Shown one piece after another: positions 20,673 through 31,453 of a DNA stretch of 64,000 nucleotides (positions are counted from its first letter, which is position 1; every line of letters starts with the position of its first letter). This DNA is from Lichina pygmaea (Eukaryota; Ascomycota; Lichinomycetes; Lichinales; Lichinaceae), in the NCBI GenBank assembly GCA_963422465.1, contig OY730174.1, positions 3,498,914 through 3,562,913 of the forward strand. Direction: 5' to 3'. The notes beneath the pieces are model-generated. The model worked only from the letters and a program-made list of their open reading frames with translations. It did not search any database and had not been told where the DNA came from. The translations under genes and the position numbers were made by a program.

Positions 20673-23016
20673 TCAGACGGGCGAGCTCAGCTGGAAGCTG
20701 TAGGGCGAGCCCGACATCTGAACCCAGAGCGTGGTCGGGTCGTTGCCCAGCTGCTCGATCGAGGCGCCCTTGGTGTCGACGACGGCGTTGGGCACGGTCA
20801 CCGGCACGGGGACGGTGCAGCTGTTGCCGTTGGCGACCAGTTCGAAGCCCGTCACCTTCTTCGTCGTCGCGTCGACGGAGAGCCGGAGCTTGGATTCGCA
20901 CGCGTCGCGCTCGAAGCGGCGCCGGAAGTCGTCGGCGATGTCGTCGTGCTTGTGCGTGATGATGGGCCAGTCGACGAGACGGGTCATCTCCTGCACGATC
21001 ACCTCGACCCAGACCTGCAGCAGCGACAGCTGCCGGCTCTCGCCGTTGATCGTCGTCGAGGGCACGTCGGTCTGGCGCATGTTGGCCTGGTGGAACATGT
21101 ACGGGTCCTGGTGCAGCGCGAGCAGGTAGCGCGTGTTCGTCACCTTCTCGAGCTGGAGCAGCGCGTCGATGTCGCCGACGCCCGAGGCCGTCTGCTGCCA
21201 CTCGAGCACGGTGCAGGCCGTCGTGTCGCAGTTGTAGTAGATGTTCGAGGCCCAGCGCGGCACGACGGTGTAGCCGTCGTAGCCGTTGTCGGCGACGGTC
21301 GTGCGGAGCGGCCAGTAGTCGTTGGCGCTGTTGCGCAGCGGCGGCCGCGTGTTGTCACCGACGGCGTTGTCGAGACCGCTGTCGACCCAGGCGCGCAGGC
21401 AGTCGCCGTTGTGGAGACCCGTGATCTGCGGCGGGATGATGCCCCTGCCGCTGAAGCGCGGGCTGGCCGAGATGCCCGTCTGCGCCATCCAGTCCTGGTT
21501 GAAGGTGATCTCCTTGCGGCAGTCGCTGTAGGTGGCGTTGTTGAGGGGCAGGTGCGTGAAGGTGTGGGTCACGTGGCCGAAGGCGTCGCGGTTCGCCGGC
21601 GTCGTCAGCCACTGCTTGAGCGGATCGAGGTCGAGGCAGGCGGCCGGCCAGTTGAAGGTCGCCGGCGTCGTCGGCCACTTGTCCGTGCCAGTGCCCAGCG
21701 GCTTCTGGAACTCGAGCGGCGTCGGAGGCGGGAAGTCGTAGTAGATGGGCTCGGCGCAAATCTCCTGGTCGCCCTGCGTCTCGCTCCCCTCGATGATGTT
21801 CCCGTTGCCGTTGTAGCCGAGCTCGATGAAGAAGTCGCTGCCGGGGTTCATGCGCGAGTTGATGTCGGCCGTCCAGGCCACGTGGACCTGCATGTCGGCG
21901 GGTCGGACCCTGAACGGCTGCCCGTTCTGGTCGTAGATGCCAGTGCTCAAGAAGACGTCGTCGACTGTGCGTCGAACACAGGGGCCGGGGCGGGTCAGGG
22001 TCAGCCAGTTCGAACGTCAAGATGACCGAACGGGAAGAGGAGGGGGGGAGGAAAGTGGCATCGAGGGCGTACGAACTCTGTGCGCCCAGCTTAACGCGAC
22101 GGAAGCCGGGGTAGACGCCGCGGAGACCCCAGTGAATCCAGGCGTGGGCCACGAATGTGCTGGTCTGGCTCCAGGTGCCGAAGGAGGTGAAGAAGGCCAT
22201 CTGCTGAAGACCGTCGGCGAAGTTGTTGATGACGCCGGCCACGGACGTGGTCGCGAACTGCGAGTTGGGCTCAAACTCGAGGAAGGCTTTGGTCGTGGCC
22301 GAGTCGGTGATGGAGGCGGGATAATGCCACAGACCGGACGAGCTTAAGGTCGCGCCGCTGTTCCCGGGGAGTGCTCGTCAGCCTTCGGCGGCGCGGACGT
22401 AGAACGTCTGAACACCAGATGAATGGCCAGAGAAAAGGGGAGGGGGGTTGGGGAAGAGAGAGGAAGAGGGAAGCGCGGACACCGGCGGCGGAGGCGACGG
22501 AACGACTTACACCTTCAAGCCCGCGGTGGGAAATTCGCTGTTGTCGCTGAGCTTGAAGAGCTGCTCTTCGCCGCTGCAACAGCCTCCGAGAGCGGTGGCA
22601 CCGTAGTCCGGACCCGGGTACACATCGAGCTGCACGAGCCGGACGCCGAAGTCCTTCTCGTAGTCGCGCAGCTCCGAGATCTGGGCGGCGGTGAGAGCGC
22701 TGCGCCAGCCGCCGTCGGCGCCGTAGTCGTACGACACGGCCGAGACGATGACGACGAGGCCGAAGTTGCCTTCGGTCGACGACGAGGTCAGCGCCGGCAG
22801 GGTCACGCCGGTCTGGGGCACGACGACGACCTGGTGTGGGATGCCATAGCCGTTGAGCGGACCGGTCGCGACGCCGGCGGCACCGGAGTCGCGGGCGAAG
22901 ACGAGGACGGTCGAATCGACGGTCAGGGTGCTGTTGTCGCAAGCAGCGCCCAAGTGGAGTAAGAAGAAGACGAGGGCGCAGAGCGCCGACCGGCAAGGAC
23001 TGAAAAGAGAAACCAT
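20673..23016 (-). CDS. agd3: Agd3-like secreted polysaccharide deacetylase (CE18)
   Basis: Predicted to remove acetyl groups from N-acetylgalactosamine in galactosaminogalactan outside the cell, giving the polymer its positive charge and adhesion. Three exons, 23016-22511, 22357-22077 and 21964-20673, give 692 residues; both junctions keep frame (donor GTAAGT after GLKV; join at GAQ/IDDVF). The ATG at 23016 is chosen because it opens a signal peptide (CALVFFLLHLGAAC); codons upstream of it in frame are not ATG. The N-terminal part has the beta-rich character of the Agd3 carbohydrate-binding region, then a NodB-like deacetylase core with AWTADIN at about 290 and the metal-binding HTFTH at about 397. 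A TATA-like AT stretch lies at 23172-23181. Divergent from ega3, tandem with gtb3. Orthology is inferred from motifs and cluster order. Confidence 0.9.
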
Positions 23017-23712
23017 CGTCGCCTCCCAAGAGATCCAAGAAACGCTCTCGAGAATTCCGCCAGCCACGAGCGGATGAACAAAGACCAGAAGGAGCGACTG
23101 GAGCAACCTGCTTAATGAATGTGAGTGGACGACGCTTGGAGCCTCGGACGGATGGTCAGGGGAAGGGAGGGGTATTTAAAAGCGAACGGAGAAGGCAGCG
23201 GCCTCGGGCTCGGGCTCGGGCTCGGGCTCGTCCTGGACGCTCAGCGCTCGGGCGACTATCTCGGCGACAACCTCATTCCAACGCGCGACGGCGGGATCAC
23301 TTGCCGGCCTGCCCGTCTGCCAGTGGAGGTCTGAGAGGAGAGGACTGCACGGCCGAGTATGGGGCGTCGGCAGTAGGCCACTCGCAAGAAGGAAGGTCGT
23401 CAACGTTCGATCTCAGACCGAGAGTCGTTCAGGAGAGCCGGCGCGTCCGCTTCGGGCATTCTCCACCTCCCGCGGCGGACAGGGCGCCTTGCTCCTTTCA
23501 GCAATGCCCCTCGACGATGAACGGCACGGCCGACGAGACGGCACACAGACACCCGCGCGGTCCGTGATGGTGCCAGGCCGGCGCCCTTTCGTACTGGAAT
23601 CTGCAGTCTCCGTACCTCGCACGTAGTCGGAGGAGCTGAGGAAGTACACTGCAGCACCGTGTCGCACTGCACGAGACAAGAACCGACGAGACGAGACAAG
23701 GCAAAACAAGAA

Positions 23713-23750
<38 letters not shown>

Positions 23751-25324
23751 TGACATTATCATCGTCGTCATCATCGTCTGCCATCCATCCCAGGCCGGCG
23801 CTGATCTGCGCAAGCCACTTAGGCGCCACTCTATGCATATCGCAATGGCCATCACATGCGCCCTACCGTACGGACATGCTCGTACGGACGGTAGGGCGTG
23901 TCAAGCGTCTCGATGGCGCGGGGCCCCGTCCGCCCCTGCGGCCTCGATGCGCGGTTGTCCTGAAGCGTTTCGCTTCAGTTCAGAGCCTTCACTCCTTCAA
24001 TGGCCTGCCTTCGTACCGGTGGAGCTGAAGTGAAGGTCGAAGAAGGAAAGGGCGTACTGTACGGAGTATGTTACATACTAGGTACGAGAGTGGACGGGTA
24101 CGAAGGTAGACCTTGGGCCCGCCTCTCGGACGGGCACGATCATGTCATCTCATATCTTTTGGCCACCACGGCGCCTTATGCACAAGTCGTGATACGTAGT
24201 ACAGCATCTACCCGTAGGGGGGTATTACCCCCCCCCCTGGCGCTAGCATCGGCCCGCAGAGTGCATGGGATATTTACGGTCACCGACTGTAAGCGACGAC
24301 TTGGCCCGAACCACTGCAGTGGTACCTGAGCGTAGATAGCGGTAGCCTATTCCAGCGTACATTACGTACTGGGCCGAGCATCGCCTCCGTGGCCGTGGCT
24401 GTGGCGTGAGCCATTCACTTTTCCAGGCCGGCATAGGTAGTCTGTACTGTAGGCTCAGGCCACCCACGCAGCGCCATGCTGCCCTTCCCTTCAGTGACGA
24501 TGGACTAATATCCCCCTAATATTAGTGCAGCGGAGTGGCAATTCACCGTCGGCGTGTCCCACATGGCATCGTCCTCTACCTCGTGATCACTCAGCACCCT
24601 TGTACATACGTACATACGTACCTAGTATGCCTGTTCAGGCCTCCTCTGTACTCTGTACTCTGTACAGGAATGCGTATTGTCTTGACAATGTCGTTGTCTG
24701 CCGCCCCGCGTCGTAGGCCTCTTACTAGGCTGTCGTACGTGTGTACGTACGTACAGGGGCACGACACAAGTCTGAGCAAGCCGGTTCCTGCTTACTGACT
24801 ACACGGTCATAAGTGGTGAGATGGAATGTCCTGGAATAGCAATCAACTGATTGCTCACGTACGATATCGTTCGCACACGGTCTACGAGTACGTACATACG
24901 TTCATACGTATGTACGTATGTACCCCGTACGTACGTAATACAGTACATATCGAACCGGTTCGGTTCCACTCGGCGCCGGCTCGGGTAGCTCAAGCTTGTT
25001 TTCCCCGTCTTCTCCCGCAAGTCATTTTGTATGGGAGCTTGTTCGGACTGTCCGGATCTGGAGGTACGGCGGACGAGTAATACCCAGTGGTGCTTCCCCT
25101 GCAGCCAGATCCTCCGGCTCGCTGATTATCGTCAAACTCCGCTGCCGAGCCTCTCGTACAGTCGGCCAGGCACGCCGGGCTATCAGGGGTACTGCAGGAT
25201 GAGGCTCCGCATCTGCTGAGCCTAACGCCCGAGCTGTCGCCGTGGCATCCGGTTCACCGTCCGTGCCATCCATCGTCCACCACAGCGCTGGTGAGAGGAG
25301 AGTGACGAGAGAGACACGCAGGCG
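23017..25324. other. Divergent intergenic region agd3-ega3
   Basis: About 2.3 kb, expected to hold both promoters. It contains a (GGGCTC)n repeat at 23204-23230, a (GAC)n/(ACG)n tract at 23712-23753, a stray palindromic GGGGGTATTACCCCC block at 24217-24238 resembling the terminus of element E, and a dense cluster of TACGTAC words at 24600-24935. No gene is supported. Confidence 0.6.
23172..23181 (-). promoter_or_regulatory. Candidate TATA element of agd3
   Basis: TATTTAAAAG on the plus strand (CTTTTAAATA on the coding strand) is the only strong AT block in a GC-rich upstream region, about 155 bp before the agd3 ATG. Placement suits a fungal core promoter; no other support. Confidence 0.35.
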
Positions 25325-26347
25325 ATGAGGCTCCCTTGGTATCGTCGAGCGCTGCCGTTTGCGCGTCCGGCGCCGGAAGGGGCCATGAAGATGGAATCCG
25401 GCAACGATGCGACCGCGACGCCGAAGAGTGCCGCCCGAGGAGCCGGCGGCCGCGCCTGGTCACGACGGCGGAAGATCTTGCTGGCCGTCGTCGTCGCCCT
25501 GATCTTGGCCGTTGTGCTGGCCGTCGGGCTCGGGGTGGGTCTGTCGCGGTCCGACTCGGATTCGGACTCTGACCGCGACTCGGACCGGGCCGAAGAGAGA
25601 CCGAACGGACCGACCGAGATCTGGCGGCCCGAGGCCGGCGTCGACTGGCACATCGTGCTGAACAAGGCCCTCGACGACACGTCGAACCCGGCGCCGGTGT
25701 ACGACATCGACCTCTTCACCAACGACAAGTCCGTCATCGACGACCTGCACGACATGGGCCGCAAGGTGATCTGCTACTTCTCCGCCGGCAGCTACGAGGA
25801 CTTCCGACCCGACTCGGACCGGTTCCGCCAAGGCCAGGACTACGCCAATCCCCTCGAGGGCTGGGATGGCGAGTGGTGGCTCGACACGCGCTCGGCCAAC
25901 GTGCGCGACATCATGCGCGACCGGCTCGACGAGGCCGTGCGCAAGGGCTGCGACGGCGTCGACCCGGACAACATCGACCCCTACAACAACGACTCGGGCC
26001 TGGACCTGACCGACGACGACGCCGCCGACTACGTCCGCTTCCTGGCCGACGAGGGCCACGCCCGCAATCTCGCCGTCGGGCTCAAGAACGGCGGCGCCAT
26101 CGTCGACCGCGTGCTGAACCGGGTCGAGTTCGAGGTCAACGAGCAGTGCCTCGAGTTCAACGAGTGCGACGACTTCCGGCCCTTCCTCGACGCCGGCAAG
26201 CCCGTCTTCCACATCGAGTACCCGTCCGACCCGCGCTCCGCCGAGCCCGACACCGTGTCGTCCATCTGCGACGACGACAGCACCCGCGGCTTCTCGACCC
26301 TCATCAAGGAGCTCAAGCTCGGCGAGTGGTCGCGGAAGTGCGACTGA
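25325..26347 (+). CDS. ega3: Ega3-like endo-alpha-1,4-galactosaminidase (GH114), membrane anchored
   Basis: Predicted to cut deacetylated galactosamine stretches of galactosaminogalactan at the cell surface. One exon, 340 residues. A basic cytoplasmic tail (ends RAWSRRRK) precedes a single helix at about 51-73, so it is a type II membrane protein, followed by an Asp/Ser-rich linker (DSDSDSD) and the GH114 barrel from about 95 to 335. Motifs seen: CYFSAGSYED near 150, DGVDPDNIDPY near 210 (acidic catalytic region of the family), and FHIEYP near 296. A second in-frame ATG at 25385 would remove 20 residues and leave the anchor intact; either start is possible. It lies divergent to agd3 and convergent with sph3, with about 400 bp between stop codons. 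Confidence 0.9.
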   Translation: MRLPWYRRALPFARPAPEGAMKMESGNDATATPKSAARGAGGRAWSRRRKILLAVVVALILAVVLAVGLGVGLSRSDSDSDSDRDSDRAEERPNGPTEIWRPEAGVDWHIVLNKALDDTSNPAPVYDIDLFTNDKSVIDDLHDMGRKVICYFSAGSYEDFRPDSDRFRQGQDYANPLEGWDGEWWLDTRSANVRDIMRDRLDEAVRKGCDGVDPDNIDPYNNDSGLDLTDDDAADYVRFLADEGHARNLAVGLKNGGAIVDRVLNRVEFEVNEQCLEFNECDDFRPFLDAGKPVFHIEYPSDPRSAEPDTVSSICDDDSTRGFSTLIKELKLGEWSRKCD

Positions 26348-26751
26348 GGCGCCGCCTCCGTCGTGCCACCCGGACCGACACGAACACACTCGTCGCCGTA
26401 CATCCTTCCTTCTTCGCGAGCCAACCAACGACACCCGTCGCCTCGTTGATCTTCCCTCTAGCGTGGGCATCGAGTTCGACCGGAACTACGGCCTTTGGGG
26501 GCGGCGCTCGAGTGGAGCCAACGCGCACATGGACGACTTTCAATTCTACTATACTTGTATGGATGGATAATTACAAGATCGATGGCAAGCCTCCGCCAAC
26601 ACCGTCGAATTAATGCACTCGTACCTACTCCTGTCTGGAAGCGGCGACCTGATCGACGCAAGAAATCGTAGCCGCCTGATTGCTGTCCACTGCGCCGCTC
26701 GACACAACGGGTTTTGAGGGGGGGGAAGCACCGGCGGCAAAGTGGACCCTC
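26348..26751. other. Convergent gap between ega3 and sph3
   Basis: About 400 bp between two stop codons on opposite strands. It must hold both 3-prime UTRs. AT-rich words (TCTACTATACTTG near 26547) could be polyadenylation regions; nothing else is seen. Confidence 0.5.
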
Positions 26752-28090
26752 TCAATCGTCCATGGCCTCGATAAACTCCTGCCAGCGCGCCCCGAACCGC
26801 GAGTAGTAGTCGACGTCGAGCTCGGTGACGAAGATGTACTCGGCGCGCTGTCGCAGCTGCCTGACCACGCCCCTCAGCTCGTCGCGCCCGAACGACTCGG
26901 CCTCGGGCAGCGAGTGCATCATGAAGCAGGCGGACGAGCGCGGGTACGGCGACGAGGCCAGCGCGTCGCGGAGCGTCTCGTTGGACGCGAAGGTCGCGTG
27001 CGTCTGTTCGTAGACGACAGTGACGTCGGGCGCTTGGTCGTTGTCCTGGAAGCGACGGTCCGGCAGCGCGCCCGGGTTGTGGATCACCTGACTCGTCCGG
27101 TCAGCACCCAGGATCCGCCGACGACTCGAGCCCTCGCAAGTTCGCCAGAGGGGGGGGGGGGGACAAGGTTCAGGTGGCGCGAAGTCGGCTCAGAAACACG
27201 GACCAGGCCGACGCTCGCGAAAGGGGACGGGAGCCGGGAGAAGATGAGGTCCAGCCCGGAGCGAGTCCATTGCCACTGCTTACCATTCGCGGTCCCTCCA
27301 GACCTGACGACTGGCGTACGAACTCGTTGACCTTCGACAGATACGTGACGTTATCGGGTGTGTACTGCGTCGGCGTCTCGTCGAAGAATATGCCGTGCAC
27401 GGCCAGGGGGGCGCCAGCGCCCCTCGGCGCGTCGTCGACCACCGCCGTGGCGTTGTCCTGGCTCCAACGAGAGTAGACGCCGATATCTCTCGTCACGTCC
27501 TCGATCGGACGTCGAGTCCAGTCCGTCGGCACGTAGCCGACCGCCCGCACATTCGGCCGTTCGTTGAACCTCGGCAGTTCTCGAAGATAATTCTCATCGG
27601 GCAACGACGTCTTTCCCGGGCCATCGTTAGGGTTGATGACAACAGTAAAGTCGACGTCAGGATGGTCGCGGATGCTGCGAGTTCCCGACAGACGTTGATT
27701 AGCCCTCCGTGATGGCGTGGCAAAATACTGGCGACGGGATCGAGTGGAGGGGCGAGAGGACGGTCGAGCAAAAAGGAAGAGTGGGGGGGGGGGTTGTCAG
27801 AAAGTCGGAGAGGGTGATGCGTCTTCTCTCGCTCACGCTTGATGCAGCGGATCCCAGGCCCCGGGCGACGGATAGACGTAGAGAGGCACGATGACGCTGG
27901 ACTTGGGTCCCATGTCTCGGGCACGTCGGGGTAGCACCACCGCGAGCGGTATCACGACGATCAGGATCAGGATGGTAAGGGCGGCGGCGATGAGGAGCCA
28001 GCCACGTCGCGTGGGCCTCCGGTGTCGCAAGAGGCCTTTGAACCTCGTAGCGCGCTCTTCATCGATCTCTTTACTCGTTGCGGTAGTCAT
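26752..28090 (-). CDS. sph3: Sph3-like spherulin-4 glycoside hydrolase (GH135)
   Basis: Predicted endo-alpha-1,4-N-acetylgalactosaminidase required for galactosaminogalactan production. Three exons, 28090-27837, 27674-27284 and 27087-26752, give 326 residues. Junctions read WDPLHQ/A/IRDHPDVDF and GPRM/VIHNPG, both as expected for the family, with GTGAGC and GTAAGC donors. A basic N-terminus and one helix at about 31-53 make it a type II membrane protein. The spherulin domain runs from VPLYVYPSPGAW (about 67) to the end, with INPNDGPG, GYVPTDW, the acidic GIFFDE motif near 178 and TELDVDYYS near the C-terminus. Both introns contain poly-C runs. It is divergent to uge3 across 2 kb. Confidence 0.92.
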
Positions 28091-29251
28091 GGTCAGCTCG
28101 GAAGATGTCCACGGCCAGTAGCGTCTAAAATGACCACGAGGATCGAGAAGAAAAGTGATTCGTAGCTTACCTCTACTTATGCCTACCGCTCACTTCACGG
28201 GCGGGAGCCGCTTGGAGATGCTTCGCTTCTCGTGCTCGCCGATTGGATGGGCGCCGTGGTCGGTACGTGTCGTACGTATGTACGGAGTACGTATGTAGTG
28301 AAACAGAATAGGGGATGGACAGGATGCTCGGAGGATGGTGAATGGTCTTCCGAACTTGAACCCAGCCGCCACGCCAGCCAAGCCATTGTCGCGGCCTTCC
28401 TCAAACCGGCCGGCCGTCCTTGCCGACACTGGGATCATCGCTGCCGATGCCACGTCCGAGCAGCGGCGAAACGCGACTGCCCCTTCGGATCAGCGAAGAC
28501 ATGTACATCAAGGACGATTTTTAGGACGTGAAAAAGCAGAAAGTAGACCCACGAGTGCTCATCCGACTCGCACCATTGTCGTTGTTGTCGTAGCAGTCAT
28601 CATCATCGTCATCTTCAGCTGCCGTCTGCCATCAGCCATCAGCCGTTACGTATCGAGGTTTCCCTTCCGGCGAAACCATACTGTGCCGCCCCTGAGCAGT
28701 GCCGTCCGCTGCGGTCTCAGGACGAGTCCCGAGTTTCTCGAAGCAAATGTCTTCCGCACGTCGACTCATCGGCGCGACATGCCGTGACGTTGCGGACCGG
28801 GGCACACCCGGTTGTGCTTCGCTTGGAACATGACGGAACCACAACCGGCTTGGCCATGCAGAGCTAGAAAACTTGGCAAGCTCGTAGCTAGTTCGACTCC
28901 GGAACGAAGTATCTCGGTGCTAAGTACGGACCGTATTTGTTCTTTGCACGACCGACCTGTTCCATATTTAGCTGCTGGACCGTGCCGACTCAGGATTAGA
29001 GTTAGGGTTAAAACACAATGACGAGCACAATCACATACTCGTACAGTAGTCACCGAGCGCGGCCAGGTCAGTTGCAAGGATGGGAAAGAGAGTCGTCAAG
29101 CTCGGTCCGGTGTGGTCCCACAAGATGTGCTGTTGTGGCACGTTACGTACGATACATGCAGTAGCACAACATATGCAGACGGGATGCTGGCCCACAAGAA
29201 TAGTAGAGTGAGCTTCCCCACGTGTTCTCTCGATCAGATCTTCACGTTCTC

Positions 29252-29316
29252 GTCTGGTCTTGTCTGGTCTTGTCTGGTCTTGTCTGGTCTTGTCTGGTCT
29301 TGTCTGGTCTTGTCTG
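29252..29316. repeat. 10-bp tandem repeat
   Basis: Six perfect copies of TGTCTGGTCT (29261-29310... inclusive of flanking partial units) form a short minisatellite in the sph3-uge3 promoter region. Confidence 0.95.
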
Positions 29317-29835
29317 CGCGCCGGCCTGCAACATCGAGCATGGTAACTTAAGACCTTGCCACGCATGCATAGTGGATCTTGCCACACATGGATATGCATC
29401 TAAACCCGATGCTCCTTATCCCCGGCTGACATTGCGCCGAGGAACCGAGGTCAGCTCGTCCTCGTCCCACGCCTCCAAGACGACGACTTTATTTCCTGTA
29501 CTGTAGTGAGGTTGTCGATGCGGGAGCTCATGTAATGGGGATCTTCTGGTGGGCCTGGACTTGTCTCCTGCCTATGCAGATCAGCAGCAGGGCCGCAAAC
29601 ATATGAGACCCTTCGATGTGGCGCTCCCTCTGTTGGCCCGTCTGTCGTCCTGACGGTGCCCGGACTGACGGCCCGCCGGCTGCACCTTCGGCATGTGGCG
29701 CGCAAGTCGTCGAGAATGAGTGTGATGCACCATGTAACTTTTTCGAGCGGCAATATTGTGCCGGCTTGCCATGCTGTACGAGCGTAGCACGACATCGTCT
29801 GGTCGAACATGCCGCCCTCACCTCTGCCCCCATCC

Positions 29836-29846
29836 ACATATATAGG
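29836..29846 (+). promoter_or_regulatory. Candidate TATA element of uge3
   Basis: ACATATATAGG about 290 bp before the uge3 ATG, followed by a long CT-rich stretch (about 29900-30125). Such pyrimidine tracts often lie between TATA and start in strongly expressed fungal genes. The distance implies a long leader or a leader intron. Confidence 0.4.
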
Positions 29847-30127
29847 GCAGAGGGGGCCCGCAGTGTTTCCTTCGATCATCTCATCAACTCCATCGTCGTT
29901 CATTCTGTCCGTCCTTGTCGGTAGCGCATCATTCTTTCTGTGCGTCGACAATCGTTTTTCTCCCACCAGATACATTCTTTCGAGGTCTCCTGGACTCTCT
30001 GTCCGTCCTTGCTGTTCGTGATCCTGCTTTCCAGCGCCGTCCAGCGTCCTGTCTTTGCTCGCCATCTGCCGCTCGATATCCATCCATCTCGTGAATCTTG
30101 CGCTCCTCTGTCCCGACTTTCCCAAAC

Positions 30128-31453
30128 ATGTTCAGCCTTTCTCCCCTCTCAATCGCGCCTCGGTCGACCTCGAGCGCGTCCGAGGCCTCCTTGGCCAGCA
30201 CCAACACCGCGCCGTCTGAGATGGCCACCCCGGCGCCGGCCCAGTTCGACGAACCGCAGCTTGACGGCGAGTACATCCTCGTCACCGGTGGCCTGGGCTA
30301 TATTGGCTCCCACACGACCCTCGAGCTGTTGAAGGCTGGGTACAATGTCGTCGTCATCGACAACCTCAGCAATTCTTACTCCGTCGTCCTCCACCGCATC
30401 CGAATGCTGGCCGCCAGGCACTATGCCAACTCTGGAAACCGCGTGCCGCTGCTGCGCTTCCACAACATCGACTATCGCTGCAGCTCCGGTCTCAAGGCCG
30501 TCCTTGACCTGTACGCCAGGTCGGACGCCCCCGCACAGGCTTCGGCCGCCGCCGCGGCGAATGCGTCTTCCGAGATCACCGGTGTCATCCACTTCGCCGC
30601 GTACAAGGCTGTCTCCGAGAGCATCCGGCACCCGCTGCGTTACTACTCCAACAACGTCGGCGGCCTCGTCGACTTCTGCGCCGTGCTCGAGGATTATGGC
30701 ATCAAGCGACTCGTCTTCAGCTCGTCCGCGACCGTGTACGGCGTCGTCCCCTCGCGCTCGCCGAGTGCCCTTCGGGAGGAACTCTGCGTGCATCAGGACA
30801 TGACGTACGCCGGTGACGACGGCGAGGAACAGACCACCCAGGCGGGCTGTGTCGGCATCACCAACCCTTACGGCCGCTCCAAGTGGATGTGCGAGGCGAT
30901 CCTTGCTGACCTGGCCGCGTCCGATCCGTCCTGGAACCTGGTTGCCCTGAGGTACTTCAACCCCATCGGCTGCGATCCGTCGGGCCTGCTGGGCGAGGAT
31001 CCCAAGGGCATCCCCAACAACCTGATGCCCGTCGTGGCCAAGTGCGTGACGGGTCAGCTGCCGGCGCTCCAGGTGTTCGGCACCGACTACGACTCGAAGG
31101 ACGGCACCGCGATCCGGGACTTCATCCACGTGACCGATCTTGCGAGAGGTCACATCGCCGCGCTCGCCAAGTCGTCCGCCGGCAAGATCCCCGAGTCCTT
31201 CCGCACCTACAACCTGGGCACCGGCAGCGGTCACACCGTCATGGACGTTGTTCACGCCATGGAGGGCGCGTCAGGCAATTCTGTCGCGCTGCGACCCGCC
31301 GGCCGACGGGAAGGTGACATCGCTGCCTCGGTGGCCCAGGCTCGGAGAGCACACGGAGAATTGGGCTGGAGCGCGGAGAAGACGCTCGAGGACGCTGCGC
31401 GGGACGTTTGCAACTTCCTGGCCATGAACCCCGAAGGTTATGAGAGCTTGTGA
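30128..31453 (+). CDS. uge3: Uge3-like UDP-glucose/UDP-N-acetylglucosamine 4-epimerase
   Basis: Predicted cytosolic NAD-dependent epimerase that makes UDP-galactose and UDP-GalNAc, the sugar donors for galactosaminogalactan. One exon, 441 residues from the ATG at 30128. It is an extended short-chain dehydrogenase: TGGLGYIGSH nucleotide-binding motif at 53-62, HFAAYKAV, the catalytic Ser/Thr in SSATVYG and the Tyr-x3-Lys in NPYGRSK, then the substrate-loop ALRYFNPIG. The first 40 or so residues are a Ser/Ala-rich extension not needed for the fold; an internal ATG at 30221 (Met32) is an alternative start. An Ala-rich insertion (residues near 140-150) lies between strands. It ends the cluster next to sph3. 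The gene is intronless and GC-rich in third positions. Confidence 0.93.
   Translation: MFSLSPLSIAPRSTSSASEASLASTNTAPSEMATPAPAQFDEPQLDGEYILVTGGLGYIGSHTTLELLKAGYNVVVIDNLSNSYSVVLHRIRMLAARHYANSGNRVPLLRFHNIDYRCSSGLKAVLDLYARSDAPAQASAAAAANASSEITGVIHFAAYKAVSESIRHPLRYYSNNVGGLVDFCAVLEDYGIKRLVFSSSATVYGVVPSRSPSALREELCVHQDMTYAGDDGEEQTTQAGCVGITNPYGRSKWMCEAILADLAASDPSWNLVALRYFNPIGCDPSGLLGEDPKGIPNNLMPVVAKCVTGQLPALQVFGTDYDSKDGTAIRDFIHVTDLARGHIAALAKSSAGKIPESFRTYNLGTGSGHTVMDVVHAMEGASGNSVALRPAGRREGDIAASVAQARRAHGELGWSAEKTLEDAARDVCNFLAMNPEGYESL

Larger units (their letters stand above)
28091..30127. other. Divergent intergenic region sph3-uge3
   Basis: About 2 kb, expected to hold both promoters. It has a 10-bp tandem repeat (unit TGTCTGGTCT, about 6.5 copies, 29252-29316), TACGGAGTACGTATG near 28280, a TATA-like ATATATAG at about 29838, and a pyrimidine-rich leader before the uge3 ATG. 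No gene is supported. Confidence 0.6.

Noticed and set aside
20568-22025. 485-codon plus-strand frame opposite agd3
   Set aside because: Shadow of agd3; low-complexity Arg/Val/Glu composition, no start context or domain.
22370-22400. Possible extra agd3 coding (TFYVRAAEG) upstream of exon 2
   Set aside because: It runs into a TGA in the frame of exon 2, whereas the acceptor at 22358 joins exon 1 to exon 2 in frame.
28990-29015. Telomere-like TTAGGGTTA
   Set aside because: Only about one and a half units; no tandem array, so neither telomeric nor a convincing interstitial telomere.
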